From positions 124,001-188,000 of the forward strand of contig JAPXFQ010002854.1 in NCBI GenBank assembly GCA_028564705.1: 64,000 nucleotides of DNA, given 5' to 3'. Positions 1 through 12,001 of this stretch are shown piece after piece. Below the pieces are notes generated by a model. That model did no database searches and had not been told where the DNA came from. It saw only the letters and a list, made by a program, of their open reading frames with translations. The stretch comes from Apricaphanius iberus (lineage: Eukaryota > Chordata > Actinopteri > Cyprinodontiformes > Aphaniidae). The stretch's first letter is position 1; each line of letters starts with the position of its first letter. Position numbers and translations under genes: made by a program.

Positions 1-3000
1 AATGATGCTAGAAATGGATATGCAGGATGTGTGGCGAGAACTTCATCCACTCGACTAAGATTATACCCATTATTCAGCTCCACATAACATGTACTCCAGA
101 ATTGATTATTTTTTAATGAGTAAAAGAGATATACACAAAGTGAAGAAATGTAAAATAGGAGTGGCTGACGTGTCAGACCACAGTGCGATTTATCTAAAAA
201 TTCACTTAAAAGACAGGAGGAAAAATACAATATGGAGACTCAACGAAAGTATACTGAACAATAAGAGACTCGTTAAAGAAATAGAAGGGGAAATAATCAG
301 ATATCGAGAGGAAAATGATAATGGTGAAGTTGACCCAACAATCTTATGGGATGCCCTGAAGGCAGTGATAAGAGGAAGGCTGATTTCTCACACAGCGGCT
401 TTAAAGAGAGTCCGACTAGAAACGTATCAGAAACAAATTGAAAAATTAAAAGAACTGAAACAGCAGCACAAACACTCAAAATATTTAGACACACTGAATC
501 AGATTAAAGAAGCTAGGGGGGAAATAGATGATATATTGTCGGAAGAGGTGGAAAGGAAAGCAAGGTATATAAAACAGACTTATTATGAGGGGGGATCTAG
601 AGCTACTAAAATCATGGCGAGATAAGTCAGGAAACAACAAGCAATGACTAATATACATAAAATAAGGGATCCTGCGACCAATAAAATTATATATGAACCA
701 GAAGAAATAGAAAAAGTATTTGTAAAATATTACTGTAACCTATATTCACAACCTACTTCTTTAGGTGAAGAACACCTTACAGAGATCCTAGACAACTTGG
801 ATTTGCCCAAATAGGCTCAAAACAGAATGCAACATTGACTTCAGAGATTACAGTAAAAGAGATTACAGCGGCAATTAGTCGGGCATAATCAGGAAAGTCA
901 CCAGAAACTGATGGAATGGGAGCTTCCTTTTATAAAACATTCAGGGAAGAGTTAATCCCACTACTGCAGGACTCATTTAATTACAGTCTGAGATCAGGCA
1001 AGATCCCCCCCTCTTGGAAGGAAGCTATTATTTCCATTATTCCAAAGGAAGGTAAAAACAAAGAAGACTGCCGTAACTATAGACCCATATTACTTTTAAA
1101 TGTGGATTATAAACTTTACACCTCAATTATAGCCCAAATAGAAACATATATGCAGGATCTGATTGATGAAGACCAGACTGGTTTTGTTAAAGAAAGACAA
1201 ACACAAGATAACATAAGGAGGAGTTTACATGTCATAGAAAACATAAAGAGCAAGGGGCAAAGTGCAGTTTTGGTAAGCATAGATGCCGAAAAGGCTTTTG
1301 ACAGTTAAGGTATTAGAAAAATTTGGAGTCAATGAGGAATATGTGAATTGTATTAGGTCGTTATATCAGGACCCTAAGGCAAGGATCAGAATAAATGGTA
1401 GCTTGACAAAAAGTTTTCCTCTGGAAAGGGGGACAAGACAGGGATGCAGCCTCTCTCAAAGTCTGTTCGCGCTATTTATCGAGCCACTAGCCCAAATGAT
1501 CAGGCAGGAAGAAGAAATTAAAGGGGTGAAAATAGGAAGGGAGGAACATAAGATAGGGTTATTTGCGGATGACATACTGATTTTTTTAGAGCAACCCAAC
1601 GAAAGCTTTCCAAAACTCATTAAGCTACTGGAAAATTATGAGAAATACTCAGGTTACAAAATTAATGTTTCTAAAACACAGATCTTGTCAATAAACTACT
1701 CCCCGTCACAAGAGATAAAAGATACATATAAACTCAATTGGAATGCCAAATCGATAAAGTACTTGGGAGTAAATGTTACTAAAGGGATAGACAAGATATA
1801 TGAAGCAAATAACACTAAAATACATCAAGAAATCCGGAGAGATTTGGAGAGATGGTCTGCTACTTTTTTAGACTTCAGCTCAAGGATAGAAGCAATTAGG
1901 ATAAAGGTTTCCCGAGACTCTTGTACTTATTTCAGTGTCTGCCAGTAAAGATCCCACCAAAGCAGTTTACTGAATGGGACAGGTGGATATCAAGGTTTAT
2001 ATGGGGAGGAAAGAAACCTAGGACTCGGTACAAAACTTTGCAGCTCCCCAAAGGTGAGGACTGGCTCTGCCAAACCTCGAAGAATATTTTTATGCCGCAC
2101 AAATTAGACCCTTGATATATTGGTGTAACAATGAATATTTCTCAGGATGGAAAAGTATAGAAACAGAACAGGCGGGTGTTGAAGTACGGAACTAGATAGC
2201 ACATAAAGACCTACTGGGAAAAATAGGTAACCAATTGAACATAATAACTAAAAATACGATCGAAATATGGAACACTGTAGTTGAAAGGTACAAACTGGAG
2301 AAAGAGATGAAGAAATTGAGTTGGTTTGCATTTGATGATAAGTTTGTACCTGGGATAAATGATAAAGGGTTTAAACAATGGGCAAGAAAAGGGTTTACAG
2401 TGATATGCACAATGGTCGAACGAGGTAAACTGCAGAGCTTTGAAAAGCTAAGGGATAGATTTGGATTAGATGAACATGAGCAATATCGATACCTGCAAGT
2501 AAAGGACTATTATGAGAAAGACATAAAAACTGACACTGATAATGAGATTGTCGAGGTATTTCGGAGAGCTTATGAAGGTAAAAAATGTAGAGTGATCTCA
2601 GTCCTTTACAGAAGTTTGATGTCATACAGAAAGTCTTCCTTTATATCAAAGAAAAATGGGAAAAGGAATTAAAAGAGCAAATAACAGAAGAAGAGTGGTT
2701 CAATATTTGTAAAACACAGTGCACGTCCACCAGTTCCAGGAGCTGGGGAGAATTCAACTGGAAGAATATGGTCAGATTTTTTATAACCCCGAAGATTGTA
2801 AAAGGGGCGGGGCCTGTACAGCAGCCATGCTGGAGAGCGTGTGGTCACATGGATGCTGACCATACACACATATTCTGGTCCTGCCAAAAGCTAAAAAGAT
2901 ACTGGGACAAAATTTGGAGGAGTTTACAAAAAATAATAAGATATGAGATACCAAAAACATGTAAGATACTCTACCTGGGAAATTTAACACAAGATGTAAA

Positions 3001-3349
3001 ACAAAAAGAGGATGAGTATCTAGTTAAAATATTGCTGTCAGCCAGTAAAAAAACAATTACCAGGATGTGGTGCAGAGCAGACCCCCCGACTGAGGAGCAG
3101 TGGATGTGCACTGTGGAAGAGATTCTAGTAATGGAGAAAATTACACATAAACTGAGACTACAAGAGACACAATTTGAGGATAAATGTGAAAAATGGACTG
3201 AATATAGAGGACGAGAAGAGGACACCACCACTACCACTGAACAATATGGACATTGATAGACAAGTGCACAACTATGTTTGTATGATGTGACCTGACATTC
3301 AAACTGAGGAAAGAAAATTTGAATAAAAAATACGTTAAAAAAAAATTTT
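1..3349 (+). mobile_element. L1-type LINE, 5' part outside window, decayed
   Basis: A non-LTR retrotransposon copy enters from the left edge and ends in an A-rich tail near 3340. Only the second reading frame's protein is seen: the end of the endonuclease, the reverse transcriptase and the C-terminal cysteine/histidine segment. The 3' UTR after 3256 is short. Right after the tail lies the right end of a hAT-type MITE, so the LINE may have inserted into that MITE. The left target duplication is outside the window, so the insertion site cannot be confirmed. Confidence 0.85.
2..3256 (+). pseudogene. L1-type ORF2 (endonuclease end, reverse transcriptase, Cys/His tail), broken
   Basis: Read in shifting frames, this encodes the C-terminal part of an apurinic-type endonuclease (SRIDYFL and DVSDHSAI at about 92-190), then reverse transcriptase from about 860. 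Visible are the fingers segment SGKSPETDG, motif A with SIDAEKAFD (about 1277-1305), motif [13 protein letters not shown], motif C FADD (1562-1573), and the thumb. Near 2830-2910 there is a Cys/His cluster (CWRACGHMD..HTHIFWSC) typical of the end of L1 proteins. An in-frame stop lies at 56-58, a short deletion follows motif A, and several other stops and shifts break it. It cannot make a working enzyme. L1 clade is well supported; a Tx1-type subfamily is possible. Confidence 0.85.
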
Positions 3350-3369
3350 AGTCTTGTGGTCATATTTTT

Positions 3370-3553
3370 TAATCTAATTCTCCATCATTTGTTGTAACAA
3401 TCAGAGAGGAGAATAAAACCTGTATTCCAATTTATTGCATTTTTTTGTGTATTAGAAGTATCGGTATTGGAACTCAGTAGCCTATAGGTAAGTACTCAAA
3501 TCCAAGTATCAGGATCATATCGGTTTGAAAAAAGTGGTATCATTGCATCCCTA
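3370..3553. mobile_element. Right end of a hAT-type MITE (TAGGGATGCA family)
   Basis: The block is rich in cggtatcg/gatatcgg words and ends in ttgcatcccta, the reverse complement of a TAGGGATGCA terminus. The same family starts again at 56195 in the other orientation. The partner end is not in the window, probably because the L1 at 1-3349 lies between the two ends. Confidence 0.5.
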
Positions 3554-3559
3554 TATTTA

Positions 3560-4319
3560 ACCCTTACTTGTTCCTAACATAAATGCAACACTGGGATTCC
3601 TCGTGCCAAAAAAAGTCTATGAGCAAAATCTTTGAATATGCCTTGCAATTGTCGACATTATAATATGAAACAGTAAATTTGTCAGTGATTTTTTTTTAAT
3701 GTTTTGCTGCATATTTAATATTTATACAACTATGACAAGGATTTGATGAACGTTATAGGTTTTACAGAAGCATAAGTAGACCACCGCCTAGCCACGACCC
3801 TATCCCATCCCAACAGCTCCACTCCACCCAGAAGTGTCAGGTTTACATGTAAAGTCAATGGAAAAGTGTGCTGACTCACGTCAGAAAATCCCCGTCAGTT
3901 CCGAAGCAGATTTGTGTCACGAAAATGCTTCATTCATGTGTCAGATTAACGAAAATGAGGCATTTGACACACATTTTTTAAAAGTGCACGTCATTTTATG
4001 TGGTACATTTTGTGCACTCACCCGTGACCTGTGTTATTGCATCTGCCGCTGAAGTTAAAAAATCTGAATTTCAGCGTCAATTCACGCCTCGTCAACCAAT
4101 CAGGAGCCTGGTGACAGGGTTTCAGTGATGCTGTGATTGAAGTGGAATCACAGCATCAGCCTACATGAAGTAAAAACCGATAAACGCCGTGGCTAATCAC
4201 CACGAGCTATGTGACACCAGTTTTCTATATAGACAAAAATAAAAAAATAAACTATTATAGAGGTATTTAGAAAGCAAAGCTCTTAATAGGTTTGTGGTGG
4301 CTCTTAAAAGAGCCATTGT
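3560..4319. other. Intronic DNA without recognised gene
   Basis: No coding segment, RNA gene or clean repeat border was recognised here. A short imperfect inverted pair around gtgatgctgtgattgaagtggaatcacagcatcagc (near 4125-4160) is the only local structure. It probably belongs with the Harbinger remnant that follows. Confidence 0.3.
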
Positions 4320-4324
4320 GGCTG

Positions 4325-4625
4325 CAAAGGTACTGCTCCCTCTGCTAAGAGGTGAGCCATGAACAGCTTCCTCACCTGGACAGCCTCTCTGGAGGAGTTG
4401 TTTGCCGCAACACGACTAATGCCTTGCAATGGCTCCACCACAGCACGTCCCATGTCGCTCACATATTATATAGTTTAACCGCAGACAGATGGACAGCCAT
4501 CCAGCATAGCAGTTGAGGTCTTGGCGGGCGATGCGTGGACCTACGCGGAAAAACAGCTGCTCAAATTGAGCGGGCAGGCCAGGTTCTCCGACACAGTGAG
4601 GGGCTAAATCCATGGGTCCATCCTT
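4325..4625 (-). pseudogene. Harbinger (HARBI1-like) transposase remnant, internally deleted
   Basis: On the minus strand a short open stretch carries AQFEQLFFRVGPRIARQD, which resembles the N-terminal helix of fish Harbinger nucleases (pattern FxQLLxLVGPxIxRQDTN). After a stop, the sequence reads ANNSSREAVQVRKLF and then AEGAVPLQ, resembling the C-terminal end of the same family (SREAVRVR...EGAVPWQ). The whole DDE core between them is missing, so this is an internally deleted copy. No clean terminal repeats were found. The family call rests on short matches from memory and is tentative. Confidence 0.5.
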
Positions 4626-5187
4626 TGTTACTCAACTCGGTCTTTAGCTCCCCGATCCCCCGCTGGAGAAGGCCCAGATCTGCCAGATGCCAGGCCACAC
4701 AAGTAAAGCGGTCAGCTCGGGGACTCTAGGCCAGGCAGCCGCGCCCGCATGCTGGGCTCTACAGAAATGGCCCTGGAGGGTCGGGAGAATGAGGGAGAGG
4801 AGGAGGCATGCAGACTGCTACAGAGCGGTACTGGTCAGGGTCGCCCCAAATGGAAAGTGGATGTGATCATATAACCCCACTTTTCGGGCCACAAGTTGTG
4901 AATTTCCGGCTTGACCTGCGTTAAAATAGCATATTTTGAAGCGCACCCAGTACACTTTGGACCGGCGTCGAGGTACAAATGTTCAAGCATCCCACTAGAG
5001 GTGTGCAACATGTTTCTGACGCTTAGGTATGAATGCACCAGTAGTTCCCGCAGTCAGCGCACAGTTGTTGAGTGCTGTTTGTAGGCATTTGTACTTGCAA
5101 AGCTATAGCCTTGATAATTGTGTGTTCATGAGCGTATCACTATGTATCCCTTATAATTGTTGACATGACAATATGCAATAGTAAATT
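4626..5187. other. Intronic DNA, no gene recognised
   Basis: Nothing coding is supported. The stretch is moderately GC-rich up to about 5000 and may be the flank of the Harbinger remnant. It ends at the AAT repeat that marks the 3' end of the next LINE. Confidence 0.3.
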
Positions 5188-6300
5188 TTAATAATAATAA
5201 TAATAATACATTTTATTTAAAAAGCGCCTTTCAGGACACCCAAGGTTGCTTAACAGGATAAAAATACATTCAGTAAAAACAATAAGACACAATAAGAAGA
5301 AAACAGAAATAAACATCAAACAAAATCAGAGGTCATAGACAAATTTAAACAGGTGAGTCTTGAGTCTGGATTTGAACGGGGTGAAGCTGTCAATATTTCG
5401 GATGTTTGGAGGGAGTGAGTTCCAGAGACGAGGAGCAGAGCGGCTAAAAGCTCTGCTCCCCATGGTAGGGAGACGGGCAGGAGGAACAGCGAGATGAAGG
5501 GAGGAAGATGATCTGAGAGAACGGGAGGGGATGGTAACACTGATAAGGTCTGAAATATATGTAGGAAAAAGGTTATGGATGGTTTTGAAGGTATGGAGGA
5601 GAATTTTGAAGATGGACCTGAATTTAACCGGAAGCCAGTAAAGCTGTTGGAGAACTGGGGTGATGTGGTGAAAGGAAGTGGTTCTTGTGATAATACGGGC
5701 TGCTGAATTCTGGACCAGTTGTAGTTTATGAAGAAGTTTGTGGGAGAGACCAAAAAAATGAACTGCAGTAATCAAGAAGAGACGTGACGAGATTATGGAC
5801 GAGAATGGCGGCAGTATGAGGGGTAAGGGAGGGCCAAAGACGGTTTATGAGTCGAAGATGGAAATAGGCTGACCGAGTTATGTTATTGATGTGAGCATGG
5901 AAAGAGAGTTGCCTGTCGAGGATGACACCCAGACTCTTAACATGAAGGGAAGGGGAGATTTTGGTGCTATCAATAGTTAAGGAAAAGCTGTCCGTTTTGG
6001 AGATAGTGGATTTGGTGCCAATAAGAAGAAGTTATGTTTTATTGCCGTTGAGTTTGAGGAAATTGGAGGTGAACATAGAATTGATTTCTGAGAAGCAGAG
6101 GGTAAGGGAGGGGAGTGAGAGAGAGGAGTTGGGTTTACTGGAAATGTAGACCTGGGTGTCATCCGCGAAGCAATGAAACTGGATACCAAATTTGCAAAAG
6201 ATATTGCAGAGGGGGAGAAGATAGATTATGAAGAGGAGAGCCCCCAGGACAGAGCCCTGAGGCACGCATGACTTAACTGGGGAAGTTTTAGAGGAGAAGG
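5188..6300 (-). mobile_element. L2-clade LINE copy A, 3' segment
   Basis: An (AAT)n tail at about 5190-5210 and the tail motif aaaagcgcctttcaggacaccca mark the 3' end of a minus-strand L2-type LINE. The rest of this copy continues at 10672-10877; the two parts are separated by a hAT-type insertion with an 8-bp duplication (attttaac). No target duplication for the LINE itself was found, as is usual for this clade. Confidence 0.85.
5326..6265 (-). pseudogene. L2-type reverse transcriptase, C-terminal part (copy A)
   Basis: Minus-strand reading gives motif B VPQGSVLGALLFIIY, motif C CFADDTQVYISS, and further down the conserved L2 tail LQLVQNSAARIITRT, then LYWLPVKFRSIFKILL and PRLWNSLPPNIR. These are reverse transcriptase palm and thumb plus the C-terminal region of fish L2 (Maui-like) elements. 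The protein is split between frames at about 5775-6030. Upstream residues, including motif A, lie at 10672-10877 beyond the inserted element. Confidence 0.8.
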
Positions 6301-6640
6301 ATTTTAACTAGGGCAGAACGATTTTGGAAAATAATCTAATTGCGATTTTTTTTTTCAATATTGCGATTGCAATTTAATATGCAATTATTTTTGTGGGGCT
6401 TTTTTCAAGCATTTTTTAATTAATGCAAGCAAAAATATTTTTTCTTATAAACAGATTTTTATACATAATTTATTCGATTCCATAAAATACTTATTTTAAG
6501 ACAAAGGCAAATATTAACAACTTTATCTACTTTTAATCATCACACTCGATGGTCATCGGCGTCGTTCTGCAATCAAGGTTTTCTTCCTTTTGATCCCAGC
6601 TATTAATTCCCTCCGGATTTTTTAAAATTCTCCATCGATA

Positions 6641-8867
6641 ATGGATCATATCAAACCTGAAAGAAAACTTCATTATACCAGAACGTTATCAGACAACGCT
6701 GTAGCAAATTTTAAAGAAGCTCTTCCAACTTTAATTTCCTCAGTTTATAAATGCAGAACAGAAAACAGTGATTTAACTCGTGACCCCTCACAACTTGACA
6801 TTTTAGTTCATAGCGTTAATTCCTCCCTGCGTCGGGCAATAGACAAAGTTGCCCCCTTGAAAAGGAAGGTGGCTAGCCATAGAAGATTAACTCCCTGGTT
6901 TAATTTAGAGCTACGTACCCTAAAGCAGAATGTTAGAAAACTAGAGAGAAAATGGCGCTCCACGCATTTACATGATTCCTTTTTAATATGGAAAAATAGT
7001 TTATTGCTATATAAAAAGAGCCTTCACACAGCTAGAACAGCATATTATTCATCTTTAATCGAGGAGAATAAAAATAATCCTAGGTTTCTTTTTAATACAG
7101 TTGCCAAACTCACACAGGATCATAGCTCTATCGAGCCAACCATTCCCCAAGCTCTAAGCAGTGACGACTTCATGCAATTCTTTATAAATAAAATAGACTC
7201 CATAAAGAATAAGATAATTGGGAACCTTCCCAATATGCTTGCTTCCTCCTTAGTTAATGAGGCAGCCTCAAAAATGGTGGAACCTAATATATGCTTAAAC
7301 TGCTTTAATGCAGCCGAACTTTGTGATGTACTAAAATTATTAGCTTCATCTAAACCTTCAACTTGCGTTTTAGACCCAATCCCAACTAAACTCTTAAAAG
7401 AAGTTTTCCCTCTGATCGCTGCTCCAATTTTAAATATAATGAATCTATCCTTAGTCAATGGATATGTACCACAGGAGTTTAAGATTGCTGTAATTAAACC
7501 TCTACTTAAGAAACCCTCTCTTGATCAAAACGACTTAATTAACTATAGACCGATATCTAATCTTCCCTTCTTATCTAAAATTCTTGAGAAAATAGTTGCA
7601 CACCAGATATGTGAGCATTTAAACAATAATGAGCTGTTTGAGAAGTTTCAGTCAGGCTTTAGAGCTCATCAGCAGCACTGAAACAGCTCTGGTGAAGGTT
7701 ACTAATGATATTCTCATAGCCTCAGACAATGGACTGGTGACCATTCTGGTCCTGTTAGATCTCAGTGCTGCCTTTGACACTGTTGATCACAATATTCTCA
7801 TAGAAAGGCTTCAAAGTGTCGGTATAATAGGAACAGCACTAGGTTGGTTTAAATCTTATTTGTCTAACAGATTTCAGTTTGTTCAGGTAAACAATAGATC
7901 TTCCTCAACCTCAATAGTTACTTGCGGAGTACCACAGGGTTCAGTGCTTGGGCCGATTCTCTTTACTATATATATGCTTCCTATTGGTAAAATAATTAGG
8001 CAGCATGGGATAAAATTCCATAGTTACGCAGATGATACACAGCTATATCTATCCATAAATCCTGATGAATCCAATCAGTTAGGTAGACTACAGGCATGTC
8101 TGGAAGACATAAAAACTTGGATGACTCTAAACTTCTTGCTTCTAAATTCTGATAAAACAGAAGTTGTCGTCTTTGGACCAGAAGCTCTGAAAAAGAAACT
8201 ACTTAGTCAGCCCCTTCACCTGGACGGCATTAAATTAGCCTCCAGTAATAAAGCAAAAAACCTCGGTGTCATTTTTGACCAAGATATGTCTTTTAGAACT
8301 TACATTAAAGAAGTCTGTAGGATTTCCTTTTTTCACCTTAGGAATATTGCAAAAATTAGAACCATCCTGTCCAGGAATGATGCTGAAAAACTAGTCCATG
8401 CCTTTGTTACTTCAAGGCTGGATTACTGTAACTGTCTATTATCAGGTAGTCCACAGAATACAATTAAAAGTCTTCAGTTAGTTCAAAATGCTGCTGCTAG
8501 GATTCTGATGAATATTAAAAGAAGAGATCACATTTCCCCTGTTTTAGCTTCTCTTCACTGGCTCCCAGTAAAATCTAGAATAGAATTCAAGATCCTCCTT
8601 CTGACATATAAAGCCCTTAATAATCTAGCTCCATCATACATAAGAGACCTGATTGTTCCATATGTTCCTAACAGAGACCTTCGCTCTCAGACTGCAGGTT
8701 TACTGGTAGTTCCTAGGATTTCTAAAAGTAGAATGGGTGGCAGATCTTTCAGCTATCAGGCTCCCCTCCTATGGAACCGGCTCCCAGGGTTGGTTCGTGA
8801 AGCAGACAATTTGTCTATCTTTAAAACTAGGCTAAAAACTTTCCTCTTTGACAAAGCTTACAGTTAG
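6641..8867 (+). pseudogene. L2-type reverse transcriptase, one frameshift (copy B)
   Basis: A nearly intact LINE protein starts at the element's truncated 5' end, just downstream of where the endonuclease would be. The first 346 residues hold the linker and the RT fingers (INYRPISNLPFLSKILEK). A single-base shift near 7660-7685 moves the frame. The second part has motif A LLDLSAAFDTVDH, motif B CGVPQGSVLGPILF, motif C YADDTQLYLS, and the L2 C-terminal run SLQLVQNAAARIL...LHWLPVKSRIEFKILL...APLLWNRLPG, ending at a stop at 8865-8867. Only the shift and the lost 5' end make it inactive, so it is the youngest-looking LINE of this family in the window. Confidence 0.85.
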
Positions 8868-9016
8868 AGATATGTTTATAGGTAGTTAGAGTCAGGTCAG
8901 ACAGGTAGATAGGAAGAGACAGGTTAATGTTAGTAGTCAGGCAGAGTGTCAAAAGTTAGGAAGAGATAGGAAGAGGTAGAGTAGCTAGGTAGAGATAGAT
9001 TAATGTAAGCCAGGTA

Positions 9017-9414
9017 AAGATCCGGAGCCGGTCGCGGCTTACCGCCGCGGAAGAAATGTGCCCCACAGGGGCCAGCCAGCGCCGGAGAGAGGTCCCTCAA
9101 GGGGATCCTCCCGCACAGTGCGGCCGCCCATTACCTGCCGGGTTGAATCCCCCGGGCAGACTGTGCGGACCCCACCCGTTTATCTCTTAAACGTTTCTCG
9201 CCCTCTTCAACTCTGTCCTCTCAGTTCTGTCTATTTTTCCTTAAGATAGTTGTCGACTATCGGTCTCGTGCCGGTATTTAGCCTTAGATGGAGTTTACCA
9301 CCCACTTTGGGCTGCATTCTCAAACAACCCGACTCCGAGAAGACCCCGGCATGACGGGGGCCGTTACCGGCCCTACACCGTCCACGGGTCAGGAGGACTC
9401 AGACAGAGTGTTGG
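9017..9414 (-). rRNA. 28S rRNA-derived fragment (5' region), embedded in LINE 3' UTR
   Basis: The plus strand reads the antisense of 28S rRNA; the rRNA-sense strand is minus. In sense, recognisable blocks are GGCACGAGACCGATAGTC, AAGAGGGCG, AGATAAACGGGTGGGGTCC, GGATTCAACCCGGC, and near the end CTTCCGCGGCGGTAAGCCG and GCGACCGGCTCCGG. These are the well-conserved stretch upstream of the 28S D2 region and part of D2. It carries many substitutions and small deletions, so it is not a working rRNA gene. It interrupts a LINE 3' UTR between ccaggta and agagtgttggtag. Confidence 0.85.
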
Positions 9415-10671
9415 TAGCCAGGTCTCCTAGTAGCTAGGAGACAGGTTAATGTTAGTAGCTATGCTGCTTTAGGCTAGGCTGTTGGAGGACATTATTAGGG
9501 TCTGTTCCTACTTTCTCTCCTACTTCTCCCCAACTGCATGATGTGCTGTCAATTCAAGCACTAACCTGTTTTCTATTATAGTAGGTGCTCCGGATTAGCC
9601 CTGCTTGACGACCCTGACTAAGATGGCATTGCAGTGACGGAAAATTCTCCACGTCCTGCAACAAACTTGTGCATCGGTTCTGTTGCTCTTTCTGTGTCTC
9701 TGTTGTGTATTCTCCAAGCCACAGACGGTCGCGGCAGATAACCGCTTGTGCTGAGCCTGGTTCTGCCGGAGGTTTCTTCCTGTTAAAAGGGAGTTTTTCC
9801 TTCCCACTGTCGCTGCATGCTTGCTCAGTATGAGGGATTGCTGAGAATTCCACGACGCAATCTTCTGTGGTTCTGTAATTTCTACACTAAACATTGTATT
9901 GTAATAACTCTTTTTGTAAAGTGCCTTGAGATGACATCTGTTGTGAAATGGCGCTATATAAATAAACTGAATTGAATTGAATTGAATCTAATGCACTTTC
10001 AGACTCTGGTATGGCTCCGTAGAGCGGTTTGATCTCAGTACAGTTGTTACAACGGCTTTAACTTTCTGTCTGCATTTTTTATACAGCGCAGGTAAAATGT
10101 GGCTAAAATGTGTTCATGAGATTGAATTGAATCAAATTATTTCAGTGCGCCGTTTCTTATGTTCGTAAGGAGCAATTATTTCAAACGGCTCGGTCAGCAA
10201 TCCCTGTCGGCTGGAAATTTGTTTACTGGAAATTGAAACACTGGTGGCGGTCAGTTTAGCTGTGCAACTCATATATGGTGGTGTGATGTTTTTAGGTGTT
10301 GATAAAGGTTCGTACTGTAGCCTACCTCGTGAGGCAGCAACAATCGCAAGACGGGTTCTGCATAATACCTGCCGTTGCGCAGCATCAACGCTTTCATAGC
10401 AGTTATAATTTACCACAACTGATGTACTGATCCTCTTAGGTACCAAATATTGTGCAGCACTGGATTCTGTTAAGCTCTAGGCCATTTTATAACAGGTTAA
10501 AGTGCAGCGTTTCCTTCTCTCCCTGCATTGTTTGAGGTGTTTGCAAGTCACGTGACTTTACCAGATATGTTTACATCAAGTCAAATCGCAGCCTTTGCGA
10601 TTAGGAAATCTCATTTTGTCACATTGGGATTTAATTGCAAATGCAATTAATCGTTAAACCCTAATTTTAAC

Positions 10672-10877
10672 TGGATTACCTGAGTGCGGCCGGTCAGATA
10701 AAAGTGAAACCAGCGGAGGGGGGTGTGGGTGATACCTAAGGAAGACAGTCTATTAAGGAGGATGGGATGAAAAATAGTAGCAAAGGCCGCACTCAGATCG
10801 AGGAGAATGAGAATGGAAATTAAACCAGAATCAGCAGCGATGAGTAGGTCGTTGGGGATTTTAATAAAAGCTGTCAT
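10672..10877 (-). pseudogene. L2-clade LINE copy A, 5' segment (RT motif A)
   Basis: Minus-strand reading gives FIKIPNDLLIAADSG, then motif A as LLDLSAAFATIFH, then LRWFHFYLTGRTQVIQLK, which joins in frame sense to 6300 once the hAT-type insertion is removed. The second aspartate-like position of motif A (normally AFDT) is alanine here. The copy starts abruptly at 10877, so it was truncated at its 5' end. Confidence 0.75.
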
Positions 10878-12001
10878 TAAACTTTACAATTTTACTGTAT
10901 AGTCAATATTAATTTAGCTGCAGGGAGGCTTTGTAGAAAATGAGAAGTATATGAAACCCACTTGGTGGCCACCACCCTCACACCACCCAAAAAACACAGA
11001 CACTTCTTTACTCTGAATATTTATGAAGTTCTTTGAGTCAAAAGTGCATGCACATATGCATATTCACAAACACAAATCACATTAAACCATCATATTGGGA
11101 TGTCGCACTAATATTCATCTATGGACAAATATTTATTTTTTCTCGATGAAGACTTTAGAAAACTAATTCACAAAAATTCTGAAACCATGCATGCACACTA
11201 ATGTATGACATCTCTAAAAAAAATACCCAAACCATATTTGTTTGAAATATGTATTGCGTTGTGAATATTGCCATAAAATCCCAAAAATGTAAATAATCTA
11301 AAACAATCTGTAATCAATGCCACAGCATTAATAGTCTAGTGGAAAAAAGGAAAAACTACAATTTTTGTTTCTGATGGCTGCCTAGATGGTTAGCCTAGAA
11401 GGACCTGTCAAACAAAAGGAGACACCCTAATTATTCATAATTTCAAGATTAAAATACATCTAAATGGAGAAGTTAGAAAAAAATTCACCCCCCTCACAGT
11501 TGTCATGACAGTAAACCTGAACTATCTAACCGAAAATATTTTTTTGAACCAGGCTGTAAACATGTTTATTTTTGTTGTAAAGTTGGCTTTTTTAACTTGT
11601 GAGTCAGTGGGAAGTTGCTCATTTTTGGAGCCACCACCCAGCAGATGAGGGGGGAACTGCAATTTTTGCCGCTTCCTGGTTGGCTTCACATTTTGCAGGC
11701 GTTGTTTGCCCCTCTTTAATCACAGACAACTTAAAGGAGTCAGGACCTGTAATTTTCAGTCTTCCACAAGAAAAACGGTATATTATGATTGCCTGACAAT
11801 TACACACTGGCCAGGAAGCTGATACTGAAAAGTGAAGCGTTTGTTTAGGCCTGAGTTCGTCAACCAGCCAACGTGCACGCGCACTGAAATACGAAATTTC
11901 AATATCTGCGCCGACTTGACGTCTCTCCCCCTCATATTCAGACTAGCATCGCCATTACTGAATTCTGATTCGAACTACGAACTCGACCGTGAAAGATGTA
12001 A
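10878..12001. other. AT-rich intronic DNA
   Basis: No protein family, RNA gene or repeat border was recognised. The right part (from about 11600) is likely the 5' flank and promoter of the Kolobok gene that follows, but I see no decisive promoter motif. Confidence 0.3.

Larger units (their letters stand above)
6640..9987 (+). mobile_element. L2-clade LINE copy B, 5'-truncated, carries 28S rRNA piece
   Basis: The insertion begins right after ctccatcgat and ends in (gaatt)n at 9967-9986, with the MITE resuming at ctaatgcac. Comparison with the empty relative at 23331-23943 shows a clean insertion with at most 1 bp of duplication. The 3' UTR (8868-9986) has the family tail tgccttgagatgacat...gcgctatataaataaa. 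Its middle (9017-9414) is replaced by 28S rRNA-derived DNA that another copy (14821-16288) lacks. Confidence 0.85.
6309..10663. mobile_element. hAT-type nonautonomous element (MITE), itself interrupted
   Basis: The termini are TAGGGCAGAACGATT and (reverse complement of the right end) TAGGGTTTAACGATT. They are flanked by identical 8-bp direct repeats attttaac at 6301-6308 and 10664-10671. Eight-bp duplications and TAGGG termini fit the hAT superfamily. It encodes no transposase. Its own sequence is 6309-6639 and 9988-10663; the middle is an inserted LINE. A clean relative without that LINE lies at 23331-23943 and fixes the LINE's insertion point. Confidence 0.85.

Noticed and set aside
4296..4315. 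Histone-mRNA-like stem-loop ggctcttaaaagagcc
   Set aside because: The palindrome fits the histone 3' stem-loop, but no histone protein text lies upstream on either strand; the neighbouring minus-strand frame looks like a Harbinger remnant.
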